Source: Ga0077555 sp046154645
GTDB lineage: Bacteria; Pseudomonadota; Alphaproteobacteria; Rhizobiales; Hyphomicrobiaceae
Assembly: GCA_046154645.1 (NCBI GenBank)
Contig: JBJXDZ010000129.1
Coordinates: 1-64,000, forward strand
Length of the DNA: 64,000 bases
Direction of reading: 5' to 3'
Translations under genes and position numbers: made by a program
In this document: positions 44,591-51,726 of the stretch, in pieces
Numbering within the stretch: position 1 is the stretch's first letter
Layout of the letters: the number at the start of each line of letters is the position of its first letter
Notes under the pieces: generated by a model
Databases searched by the model: none
What the model was told of the DNA's origin: nothing
What the model saw: only the letters and a program-made list of their open reading frames with translations

Positions 44591-45440
44591 CCAGCAACCC
44601 GGCACCGATCACCACTGCGCCCAGGATGTGCCGCGCCACAAGCGGCTCGCCCAGAACGATGACGCCGAGCGCGATGCCCGAGATGGGGATCAGTAGCGTG
44701 ACCAGCATGACGGCAAATGCGCCAGCTACCGAGAGTATGCGGAAGAAAATCACATAGGCGAGGGACGTCGAGAGTGCCGCCAGCCCGAGCATGGCGGCGA
44801 TGGTTGGGGTCGATGGCCACGGCAAGTTCCACGGGCGATCGATGCTTGCCGCCAGCACCGACAGCACGACACTCGAGCACAGCAACTGGCAGCAGGCCGA
44901 GACCAGTGGCGGCGTTTGCCGTAAGCGACGTCCCCACACACTCGCCAGCCCGTACGACGCGGTCCCAACCAGAATGAGCAGCATGCCGGCAAGGCTGGTC
45001 TTGTCCATCCCGAACGCCGCCGGTCCCATCAGCAGCGCCACGCCCGCGACACCGATGACGACACCCGCCACCTGCCCACCGCGCAGCTTGTCGGTGGTGA
45101 GCAGGTGCGTGGCGAACAGTGCAAACAGCGGCGTGGTGGCGTTCAGCACCGACGCCAGTCCGCTGGCGATCTCCTTTTGCCCGAGCACGATGGCTGAAAA
45201 CGGGATCACGTTGTTGAGCACGCTCATGCCGAGGAACGGCATCCAACTGGCCGCCGTCGTCGGCAGCCGATGTCCTGCGAGCAACACGAATGGCACCAGC
45301 AGGATTGCGGCCAGCACCACACGGACCAGCACGATGGTGAAGGCCGGCAACTCCTTCACAGCCACACCGACAAAGAAGAACGAGCCGCCCCACAGCACCG
45401 ACAGTATGATCAGTAGCAGCCATTGCACGGGCGAAAGCAT
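44535..45440 (-). CDS. EamA/DMT family exporter
   Basis: 301 aa with about ten membrane segments in two EamA repeats: VLWGGSFFFVGVAVKELPAFTIV at the start of the first and GTASYGLASVWGRR starting the second, with GVIVLGEPLVARHILG near the end. Typically exports amino acids or small metabolites. Start ATG 45440 sits at the beginning of the first membrane segment; the longer frame upstream is basic and unlike the family. Convergent with ltaE, with overlapping ends. Confidence 0.85.
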   Translation of the reverse strand: MLSPVQWLLLIILSVLWGGSFFFVGVAVKELPAFTIVLVRVVLAAILLVPFVLLAGHRLPTTAASWMPFLGMSVLNNVIPFSAIVLGQKEIASGLASVLNATTPLFALFATHLLTTDKLRGGQVAGVVIGVAGVALLMGPAAFGMDKTSLAGMLLILVGTASYGLASVWGRRLRQTPPLVSACCQLLCSSVVLSVLAASIDRPWNLPWPSTPTIAAMLGLAALSTSLAYVIFFRILSVAGAFAVMLVTLLIPISGIALGVIVLGEPLVARHILGAVVIGAGLLVIDGRLLAWARSQLRPSP

Positions 45441-45578
45441 CGGATGGTGCACCACAGTTGCGGACGACGCCCAGCAGCTACGGTGATGGCGGCGCTTCCG
45501 CAACCCGTTTCCTGTGCCCGCTGACGGCAGGTCCGCTAGCGTCGTCGGCAATGGCTGGTGCCGGGCTCGAGCGAGAGC

Positions 45579-45827
45579 CTACCGCCGCCACGCCAACCGG
45601 TCCCACCAGAACAGGACGCCGGCATAGAGGATCCCCATCAGGCCGAGACCACCGGCAACGCTGCGGGCCGCTTCGGGGCTCAAGCTCAGCGCCTCGCGCC
45701 AGGTATGGGCGCACAGCCCGGCGATCACGGCCAGCAGTGCGATCCAGCCAGCAATGAGGCGCACTCGGCGGCTGGCATGGTCGCGCTCGGCATCATGAGG
45801 CATGGGCATCGTCGGATCCTGTGGCAT
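45579..45827 (-). CDS. Small two-helix membrane protein, unknown
   Basis: 82 aa. Two hydrophobic stretches (VRLIAGWIALLAVIAGLCA and AGGLGLMGILYAGVLFW) with a short charged N-terminal region. No family recognised. It lies 27 bases downstream of the IalB-like gene on the same strand, so probably co-transcribed with it. Start uncertain; weak ribosome binding site. Confidence 0.55.
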   Translation of the reverse strand: MPQDPTMPMPHDAERDHASRRVRLIAGWIALLAVIAGLCAHTWREALSLSPEAARSVAGGLGLMGILYAGVLFWWDRLAWRR

Positions 45828-45854
45828 GACTGTCGGGATATCGAGGCCGCACCG

Positions 45855-46805
45855 TCAGCGCCGCGCCTGTCCGCGCAACTCCTCGCGCCGCAATCGTGTC
45901 AGCTCGCCGAAGGCGGCCCGAAACCCGCGCGCGGGTAACGCCACAGCGTGCGCATTGCCGGTGGCAATCTGCAGCTCGAGGTCGACGGCCTTGCCATCCC
46001 AGAGACGGCTGACGATGGCGCCGGTGCGCTGAATGTGCGCCTCCATCAGGCAACCCGCGGTGCCGCAGGCCGGAAAGCTTTCGGCGTAGTCCTTGGTGCC
46101 CAATCGATAGCGAACCTGGCCGCGTGCCTCGCGCACTTGGGCCGCAGTGAGACCGAAGGACGCCAACTCCGAGCGCACCGGCGCGCTCGCCATGCCCGGC
46201 ACGAAGATGCGCCAGAGCACGGACTCGCGCCCCGCGACCATGTCGATCACGAAGTGCACGACGAGTTCCGACTCGCTACCATCCCGCTGCTGCTCAGGTG
46301 GCAGCAGCGAGCGATGAATGAGCGCGCATCGACGCCGCTCGCCCGCCGTGTCGCAGCGAATTTCCCAGGCGCCGATCACCCGATGCAGCTTGGGCGGCAG
46401 CACGTCGCCGCGCTCGAGACTCGCCCAGGGCCAAGCCCAGGTTTCCTCGGCCAACTCGTCGGCACTGACGCCGCACATGCGCTGCAATACCGTCTGGCGC
46501 AGACGGTGGCCGGCATAGGTTTCGCCGAGCTGCGACGAAAGCGCCTTCCAGCGCTGACATTGACGATGGATGGTGGTGCGTTCCGGCGCCAGCTCGAGAT
46601 CGGCCACGGGCCGGCGGGCGGGCCGGTGGCCAAGCGACATGCGGCCCTCACGCCAGTCCACTTTGGCCGCGACCCGCTGGACGCCGGCCTGATCACCTGC
46701 CCGCAAGCCGCGACCGGACTCGGCAATCTGGCCATCGCGCGCCGTAGCCGGCCACGACAGCCCCGCCAGAAGCACAAGCGATACCAACACCCTGACGCCA
46801 CGCAT
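45855..46805 (-). CDS. Secreted protein with IalB-like C-terminal region
   Basis: 316 aa. Signal peptide RVLVSLVLLAGLSWPATA in the first 22 residues. A central segment GAWEIRCDTAGERRRCALIHR and later FPACGTAGCLMEAHI, with paired cysteines, resemble the invasion-associated locus B family, a beta-rich periplasmic fold. The long N-terminal half is unassigned. Start ATG 46805 has GGAGG upstream. The name does not imply virulence here. Confidence 0.65.
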   Translation of the reverse strand: MRGVRVLVSLVLLAGLSWPATARDGQIAESGRGLRAGDQAGVQRVAAKVDWREGRMSLGHRPARRPVADLELAPERTTIHRQCQRWKALSSQLGETYAGHRLRQTVLQRMCGVSADELAEETWAWPWASLERGDVLPPKLHRVIGAWEIRCDTAGERRRCALIHRSLLPPEQQRDGSESELVVHFVIDMVAGRESVLWRIFVPGMASAPVRSELASFGLTAAQVREARGQVRYRLGTKDYAESFPACGTAGCLMEAHIQRTGAIVSRLWDGKAVDLELQIATGNAHAVALPARGFRAAFGELTRLRREELRGQARR

Positions 46806-46870
46806 CTTGCACGCCTCCATACCAGCGCGATGCTAGCGCACTTGTCCGTGCCGCGGAAAGGCCTGTCCGC

Positions 46871-48130
46871 TCAACGTCCTTTCCGAGCGGCCGCCAGGGT
46901 CTCGAGGTGTGCGCGAACCCGGGATTCGGGCGGAAAGTCCTGGTCGATCCACCAGGCTTCGAGCTCGGCCAGAAACCCGCCGACCTCAGGTCCCGCCGCG
47001 ACCCCCAGCGCCAGCACATCCCGGCCCGAAACGGGGAGCCGCGGCACCGGCCAACGCTCAGGGAGGCCATGCAGGGCTTTGAACTCATCCAGCCGCTCCG
47101 GCCGCAAGGCCGCCGCCGCCACCACGTGGCGCCGCCACGACCCTTCACCCAGCGCAAAGAGCCGGCGCCGGGCGGCGCGATCATCGAGGTCCGACATCGC
47201 CTCCGCCAACCGGTCATCGAGGACGAGCAGCGCCATCCGATCCGCCGTCGACAGCTTCAGTGTCTCGGCCACACGCGCGGCATCCTCGTCGACGGCGAGC
47301 AGCAGGGCTGAGAGACGCAGGATCGGGTCCGGCGCCACCCCGAGTTCGGTTTCGGCGCTCACCAGAGCCCGCAACACGCCGGGCCGTGGCGCCAGCCCGA
47401 GCAGCACGGGCAGAATGCCGTACGCCTCCATGGCGGCAACGGCCTCACAAACCCCGCCAGCCCTCATCAGGCGCTGCATCTCGGCCTGCACGCGCTCGCC
47501 CGACAGCCGGGTCAACCCCGCCACCTGGCGCGCACAGGCACGACAGCCGGCCCGGTCGATCTCACCCCGCCCGTACATCGCGTGCATGCGGAAAAAGCGC
47601 AGGATGCGCAGATAATCCTCGCGGATGCGTGCCTCGGCATCACCAATGAAGCGCACGCGACGGGCCATGAGATCGGCGCTGCCGCCGAGGGGATCATGCA
47701 CCGTGCCATCGGCGCTGCAATAGAGCGCGTTCATTGTGAAATCTCGGCGCTGTGCGTCTTCCGCCCAGTCGGTGGTGAACGCCACGACAGCGCGACGGCC
47801 ATCGGTTGCCACGTCGCGGCGGAGCGTGGTGACCTCGAAGCCCTGGCCTCCCGACACCACCGTCATCGTGCCATGTTCGAGGCCGGTGGGAACGACCTTC
47901 AGCCCCGCGGCCCGCGCTGCCGTCATGACGGCGTCGGGCAGTGCCGGCGTGGCGATATCGATGTCGGTGACAGGCAGGCCCAGCGCCGCATTGCGGACGG
48001 CGCCGCCGACGGCGCGCGCAGCATGGCCGGCAGCGGCCAGCGCCGCAAACACCGACTGCGTTGCCGGCGCCCGCAGCCAGCCCGCATCGGCCAGCGATGG
48101 CAGTTCCTGTGTCTTGGGCGTTTCGGTCAT
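46871..48130 (-). CDS. cca: CCA tRNA nucleotidyltransferase
   Basis: 419 aa. Class II nucleotidyltransferase: AVGGAVRNAALGL, catalytic VTDIDIATPA (DxD), and DAQRRDFTMNALYCSADG, then the RIREDYLRILRFFRMHAMYG helix and the RLSGERVQAEM segment. It adds or repairs the 3'-CCA end of tRNAs; poly(A) polymerase is an alternative within the family. Divergent from the Nudix gene, whose start is 119 bases away, an arrangement common in alphaproteobacteria. Confidence 0.9.
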   Translation of the reverse strand: MTETPKTQELPSLADAGWLRAPATQSVFAALAAAGHAARAVGGAVRNAALGLPVTDIDIATPALPDAVMTAARAAGLKVVPTGLEHGTMTVVSGGQGFEVTTLRRDVATDGRRAVVAFTTDWAEDAQRRDFTMNALYCSADGTVHDPLGGSADLMARRVRFIGDAEARIREDYLRILRFFRMHAMYGRGEIDRAGCRACARQVAGLTRLSGERVQAEMQRLMRAGGVCEAVAAMEAYGILPVLLGLAPRPGVLRALVSAETELGVAPDPILRLSALLLAVDEDAARVAETLKLSTADRMALLVLDDRLAEAMSDLDDRAARRRLFALGEGSWRRHVVAAAALRPERLDEFKALHGLPERWPVPRLPVSGRDVLALGVAAGPEVGGFLAELEAWWIDQDFPPESRVRAHLETLAAARKGR

Positions 48131-48249
48131 GCTTGCATCCGCCGTACTTTGCCCCCTCATCGCATGCCTTGGCCCCACCGCCCAAGGGTCATTGCCAGCC
48201 TGCCGGCGCCAGCATTGCAGTCCCGCGGGGCGGCAGGTAGACATGCACC

Positions 48250-48921
48250 ATGTCGATCGACCACCAGCCATCCCCCTTTACCGCATCCGGGTTCCGCGCC
48301 TTGGCGCTGAGCCGCCTCGCCCGGTCCCCGACCGACGGCGTCTTCGACCCGCGCTCGGGCCGCACCTGGGTGCGCAGCGACTGGGATCTGAACCCGGAAA
48401 TGATCGCCGATTTCGCGGTCATGGAGCCAGCCCGCTCGGCCGCCGTGCTGGTGCCGATCGTCGCCCGCGATGAATTGACGGTGTTGCTGACGCAGCGCCC
48501 GCAGGAAATGCCGCAGCATCCCGGCCAGATCGCCTTTCCCGGCGGCAAGGTGGAGCCGACGGATGTCGATCACATCGCGGCAGCCTTGCGCGAGGCCGAG
48601 GAGGAAATCGGCCTCGAGCGCCGCTTCGTCGAGACGCTCGGGTATCTCGACATGTACCGAACGGGCACCGGCTACAATGTGGCGCCCGTGGTGGCGATCG
48701 TGCAGCCGGAGTTCGTGCTGAAGCTGCACGAGCGCGAGGTTGCCGAAGCCTTCGAGGTGCCGCTGGCCTTCCTGATGGACGAAGCAAACCACCAGAAGCA
48801 TGCCCGTCCCTGGCGCGGGCGCGAGCGCCATTACTACGCCATGCCCTTCGGCGAGCGCTACATCTGGGGCGCCACGGCCGGTATGCTGAAGAACCTGCAG
48901 CAGCGGTTATTTGTCGGGTGA
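48250..48921 (+). CDS. Nudix hydrolase, CoA pyrophosphatase type
   Basis: 223 aa. The full Nudix box GGKVEPTDVDHIAAALREA plus EEEIGL is present, preceded by TQRPQEMPQHPGQIAFP, the extension typical of CoA/acyl-CoA pyrophosphatases (NudL). Likely cleaves CoA to 4'-phosphopantetheine and 3',5'-ADP. Followed by a cluster of palindromic repeats. Confidence 0.88.
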   Translation: MSIDHQPSPFTASGFRALALSRLARSPTDGVFDPRSGRTWVRSDWDLNPEMIADFAVMEPARSAAVLVPIVARDELTVLLTQRPQEMPQHPGQIAFPGGKVEPTDVDHIAAALREAEEEIGLERRFVETLGYLDMYRTGTGYNVAPVVAIVQPEFVLKLHEREVAEAFEVPLAFLMDEANHQKHARPWRGRERHYYAMPFGERYIWGATAGMLKNLQQRLFVG

Positions 48922-48954
48922 GGCGGGCGGCGCACCAATCGACCAAAAAACTCC

Positions 48955-49044
48955 GTCATTCCCGCGCAGGCGGGAACCTACGGGCGGGTTCGCCTGCTCG
49001 ACGATCACGAGATGCACGTAGGTGCCCGCCTCCGCGGGCATGAC
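48955..49044. repeat. Inverted pair of GTCATTCCCGC-type palindromes
   Basis: A 28-bp arm (48955-48982), GTCATTCCCGCGCAGGCGGG and eight more bases, has an inverted partner at 49017-49044 differing at three positions. Each arm is itself a hairpin. The CGTCATTCCCGCG-AGGCGGG form is a known dispersed repeat in many proteobacteria. The trace GTCATTCCCGC at about 38045 (upstream of bioY) is related. Confidence 0.75.
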
Positions 49045-49090
49045 GTTGGTGTGTGCGGTGAGGCATGGGGCAGGAGATGGCAGCCCGTAG

Positions 49091-49229
49091 GGCGCAATAG
49101 CCCTTCGCGTATTGCGCCGACGCGACCGCCAACGGGTGCAATACGACCAAGGGGCCTATTGCACCCGACATGCGCTCGCCCCACTCCTAGCCGTGACCGA
49201 CAACGGTGCAATACGGCCAAGGGGCCTAT
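49091..49229. repeat. Cluster of GTGCAATA palindromes upstream of sucD
   Basis: Two perfect inverted repeats: GGCGCAATA (49091-49099) with TATTGCGCC (49110-49118), and CGGGTGCAATA (49133-49143) with TATTGCACCCG (49157-49167). A 24-base direct repeat GTGCAATACGRCCAAGGGGC... occurs at 49136 and 49206, 70 bases apart. Pieces of the same element lie at 33969-33984 and near 6085. This is a REP-like cluster in the gap of 403 bases before sucD; no gene is seen there. Confidence 0.72.
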
Positions 49230-49324
49230 CCTTACATGCTCCCGCCCCCAACCATCGCCCTACTTGATCCGGCCCGAATTCTGGCCCACAAGCGGCGCCA
49301 GCGGACTGCGGAGGGAGGGATACC

Positions 49325-50224
49325 ATGGCGATCCTCGTCGACAAGCACACCAAGGTGATCTGCCAGGGCATCACGGGCAGCCAGGGCACCTATCACACGC
49401 AGGCGGCGAAAGCCTATGGAACGCAAGTGGTTGGCGGCGTAACGCCGGGCAAAGGCGGCACCAAGCACGCCGACCCGAAGCTCGCCGACGTGCCGATCTT
49501 CAATTCCGTGCACGAGGCCAAGGCCAAGACCGGCGCCAATGCCACCTCGATCTACGTTCCGCCTCCGTTCGCTGCCGACGCCATTCTCGAGGCCATCGAC
49601 GCCGAAATTCCGCTGATTATCTGCATCACCGAGGGCATCCCCGTGATGGACATGATCAAGGTCAAGCGGGCGCTGAACGGCTCCTGGTCGCGCCTGATCG
49701 GACCCAATTGCCCGGGTGTGCTCACCACCGGCCAGTGCAAGATCGGCATCATGCCCGGCAACATCTTCAAGCCGGGCCGCATCGGCATTCTCTCGCGCTC
49801 GGGCACACTGACCTATGAGGCGGTGAAGCAGACCTCGGACGTTGGTCTTGGCCAGTCGACCGCCGTTGGTATCGGCGGCGATCCTGTCAAGGGCACCGAG
49901 TTCATCGACGTGCTCGACATGTTCCTGGCTGATCCCGACACCGACGCCATCGTCATGATCGGCGAGATCGGTGGCTCGGCCGAGGAAGATGCCTGCGAGT
50001 TCATCAAGCGCGAGCGCGCCCGCGGCCGGTCGAAGCCGATGGCGGGCTTCATCGCCGGCGCGACGGCGCCTCCGGGTCGTCGCATGGGCCACGCCGGCGC
50101 CATCATTTCGGGTGGCAAGGGCAAGGCCGAGGACAAGTTCGAGGCCATGAAGTCGGCGGGTATCGCCATATGCCAGAGCCCGGCTGCGCTCGGCACCACC
50201 ATCGTCCAGGCGATGAAAGGGTAA
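49325..50224 (+). CDS. sucD: Succinyl-CoA ligase alpha subunit
   Basis: 299 aa. CoA-binding ITGSQGTYHTQAAKAYG, GPNCPGV, ILSRSGTLTYEA, and the active-site phosphohistidine in RRMGHAGAIISGGKG. Catalyses succinyl-CoA + ADP/GDP + Pi to succinate + CoA + NTP with the beta subunit SucC. In most Hyphomicrobiales sucC sits directly upstream and sucA-sucB follow; here sucC is absent and a repeat cluster stands in its place. Start ATG after GGGAGGGAT. Confidence 0.93.
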   Translation: MAILVDKHTKVICQGITGSQGTYHTQAAKAYGTQVVGGVTPGKGGTKHADPKLADVPIFNSVHEAKAKTGANATSIYVPPPFAADAILEAIDAEIPLIICITEGIPVMDMIKVKRALNGSWSRLIGPNCPGVLTTGQCKIGIMPGNIFKPGRIGILSRSGTLTYEAVKQTSDVGLGQSTAVGIGGDPVKGTEFIDVLDMFLADPDTDAIVMIGEIGGSAEEDACEFIKRERARGRSKPMAGFIAGATAPPGRRMGHAGAIISGGKGKAEDKFEAMKSAGIAICQSPAALGTTIVQAMKG

Positions 50225-50325
50225 TCGAAGGCGCCGATTGACGGCTGGGTGGGGCGGCTGAGAGAATTGTTTGCCGGCGCTGGCGCTGCCGGTGCGGCGC
50301 CCTGCCTCCAGCCAGAGTCGTGACA

Positions 50326-50841
50326 ATGCACATCATTATTGGCCTGCTGGCGCTCGCGGCCGGGATCCTGTTCTTTGTCCTCCGCGCCAATTCGGCGGTC
50401 AAGGCAGCGCGGGAGCTGGATCGCGACACCAAGGGCCTGCAGCGGCGCTTCAAGCATGGCATGCAATCGCTGATCGGCACGCCCCTGGGGCGGGTGGGTG
50501 ACGCGCGGCTGGCGGCGACCATCCTGATGATCCAGCTGGTCCGCACCGGCACCCCCGTGACCGCTGCCGAAAAGACCAAGATCCTGGAACTCATGGATGA
50601 TCCGCTGGGGATCAAGGATGCCTCCGCCATGTTCGAAAAGGCCTGGGGCTACACCGAGCCACGGGCGTTCTTCTCGGGTTATGTCGACGAGTTGTTGCCA
50701 CTCTTGCGCGACCGCCTCAATGAGCCGGAGCGCCAGCAGTTGGTGGCGATGTTGACCGACGTCGCCAACGCCTATGGCGAGGCGAGCGAGCTACAGCGCG
50801 AAGCCATCGTGCGGCTGGAAAAGCGGTTGCTGCGGCTGTAA
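50326..50841 (+). CDS. Membrane-anchored helical protein, TerB-like
   Basis: 171 aa. One N-terminal membrane segment (IIIGLLALAAGILFFVL) followed by a basic patch, then a helical domain (RLAATILMIQLVRTG, VTAAEKTKILELM, LLPLLRDRL, LVAMLTDVANAYGE). The pattern of the latter, with acidic helices, recalls TerB/DjlA N-terminal domains, but the match is weak. Unassigned. Start ATG 50326 or the in-frame GTG at 50320. Confidence 0.6.
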   Translation: MHIIIGLLALAAGILFFVLRANSAVKAARELDRDTKGLQRRFKHGMQSLIGTPLGRVGDARLAATILMIQLVRTGTPVTAAEKTKILELMDDPLGIKDASAMFEKAWGYTEPRAFFSGYVDELLPLLRDRLNEPERQQLVAMLTDVANAYGEASELQREAIVRLEKRLLRL

Positions 50842-50845
50842 CGGC

Positions 50846-50874
50846 TTGAAAACTCTACTGGTAGCCATTACTAT
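50846..50874 (+). promoter_or_regulatory. Candidate promoter before the BrnT/BrnA module
   Basis: TTGAAA (50846-50851) and TACTAT (50869-50874) with a 17-base spacer match the sigma-70 consensus at 5/6 and 4/6 positions. The -10 box ends one base before the remnant ATG at 50876, so initiation near 50881 would leave that ATG out of the message. Prediction by eye. Confidence 0.3.
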
Positions 50875-50875
50875 C

Positions 50876-51163
50876 ATGGATAGTGCCGATTTCGAGTAGG
50901 ATGACGCCAAAGCAGAGGCGAACCTCAAGAAGCACAAGCTCAGCTTCCAGGAGGCGCGACGTGTGTTCGATGATGTTGACGTCTTGGTGGACTACGACAC
51001 GAGCGAAGACTTCGGCGAGGACCGCATGATCGCCACCGGCGACGTGAATGGGCTGATTATCACTGTCGTCTACGTGGAGCGCGGAGAGCGCATTCGCATC
51101 ATCTCAGCCAGGAAGGCAACCAATTATGAGCAACGGGCGTATGGTCGTGGCAAAGCGTCTTGA
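50876..51163 (+). pseudogene. brnT: BrnT-type toxin gene with a TAG nonsense codon
   Basis: The frame from ATG 50876 reads MDSADFE, a TAG stop (50897-50899), then DDAKAEANLKKHKLSFQEAR, VFDDVDVLVDY, IATGDVNGLIITVVY and RIRIISARKATNYEQRAY. This is the whole BrnT fold apart from the stop, which falls where BrnT normally has tryptophan (FEWDxxK); TGG to TAG is a single change. A shorter product from the in-frame GTG at 50963 would lack the first strand and helix. Overlaps the antitoxin gene by 38 bases. Confidence 0.8.
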
Positions 51164-51563
51164 GGATGGCACCTTGGTGGAGGTGTTGCCTGACGGAAGC
51201 ACGCGTCCGTTCCCCGAGGACGGGACGGATTGGTCGGCACTGGCGCGGTTGATGGACGACGAGATCGATGCTGCCGCCCTATCCGATCCCGACAATCAGC
51301 CCCGTACGCGGGATTCGGATCACCTCTACACGCCGGCCTTTGGCCAGATGATCAAGTTGACGCGCCGCCGCTTGCGCTTGACGCAGGAGGACTTTGCCGA
51401 GCGGTTTGAAATTCCATTGGGTACCCTGCGGGATTGGGAGCAGGGCAAGACCATCCCCGATCAGGCTGCGCGTGCTTATCTGCGCGTCATTGCGCGCGAT
51501 CCCGGCGCCGTCGAGAAGGCTCTCACACGATCAATGCCAGTTGAGGCGGAGCCGGCTGAGTAG
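51126..51563 (+). CDS. HTH antitoxin partner of BrnT
   Basis: 145 aa. C-terminal helix-turn-helix (RRRLRLTQEDFAERFEIP, then GTLRDWEQGK, residues 75-125) of the XRE type; the N-terminal half (GTLVEVLPDGSTRPFPEDG) may bind the toxin. The gene begins inside the BrnT frame, the usual toxin-antitoxin overlap. With the toxin broken it may persist as a DNA-binding regulator. Confidence 0.8.
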   Translation: MSNGRMVVAKRLEDGTLVEVLPDGSTRPFPEDGTDWSALARLMDDEIDAAALSDPDNQPRTRDSDHLYTPAFGQMIKLTRRRLRLTQEDFAERFEIPLGTLRDWEQGKTIPDQAARAYLRVIARDPGAVEKALTRSMPVEAEPAE

Positions 51564-51726
51564 CTGGCGGCCACCCTGCCTGATCTTCCAGCGCCTGGCC
51601 GAGGCATCTCGACCAACGCAGGTCTTAAATCGCACATCAAACTGTACTATGTCAGGGAGCGAATCGACAGGTGCTGGTGACAGCGCCCCTTAACGCATGT
51701 GCCAAGACCCCAGTCCGGGAGCGATC

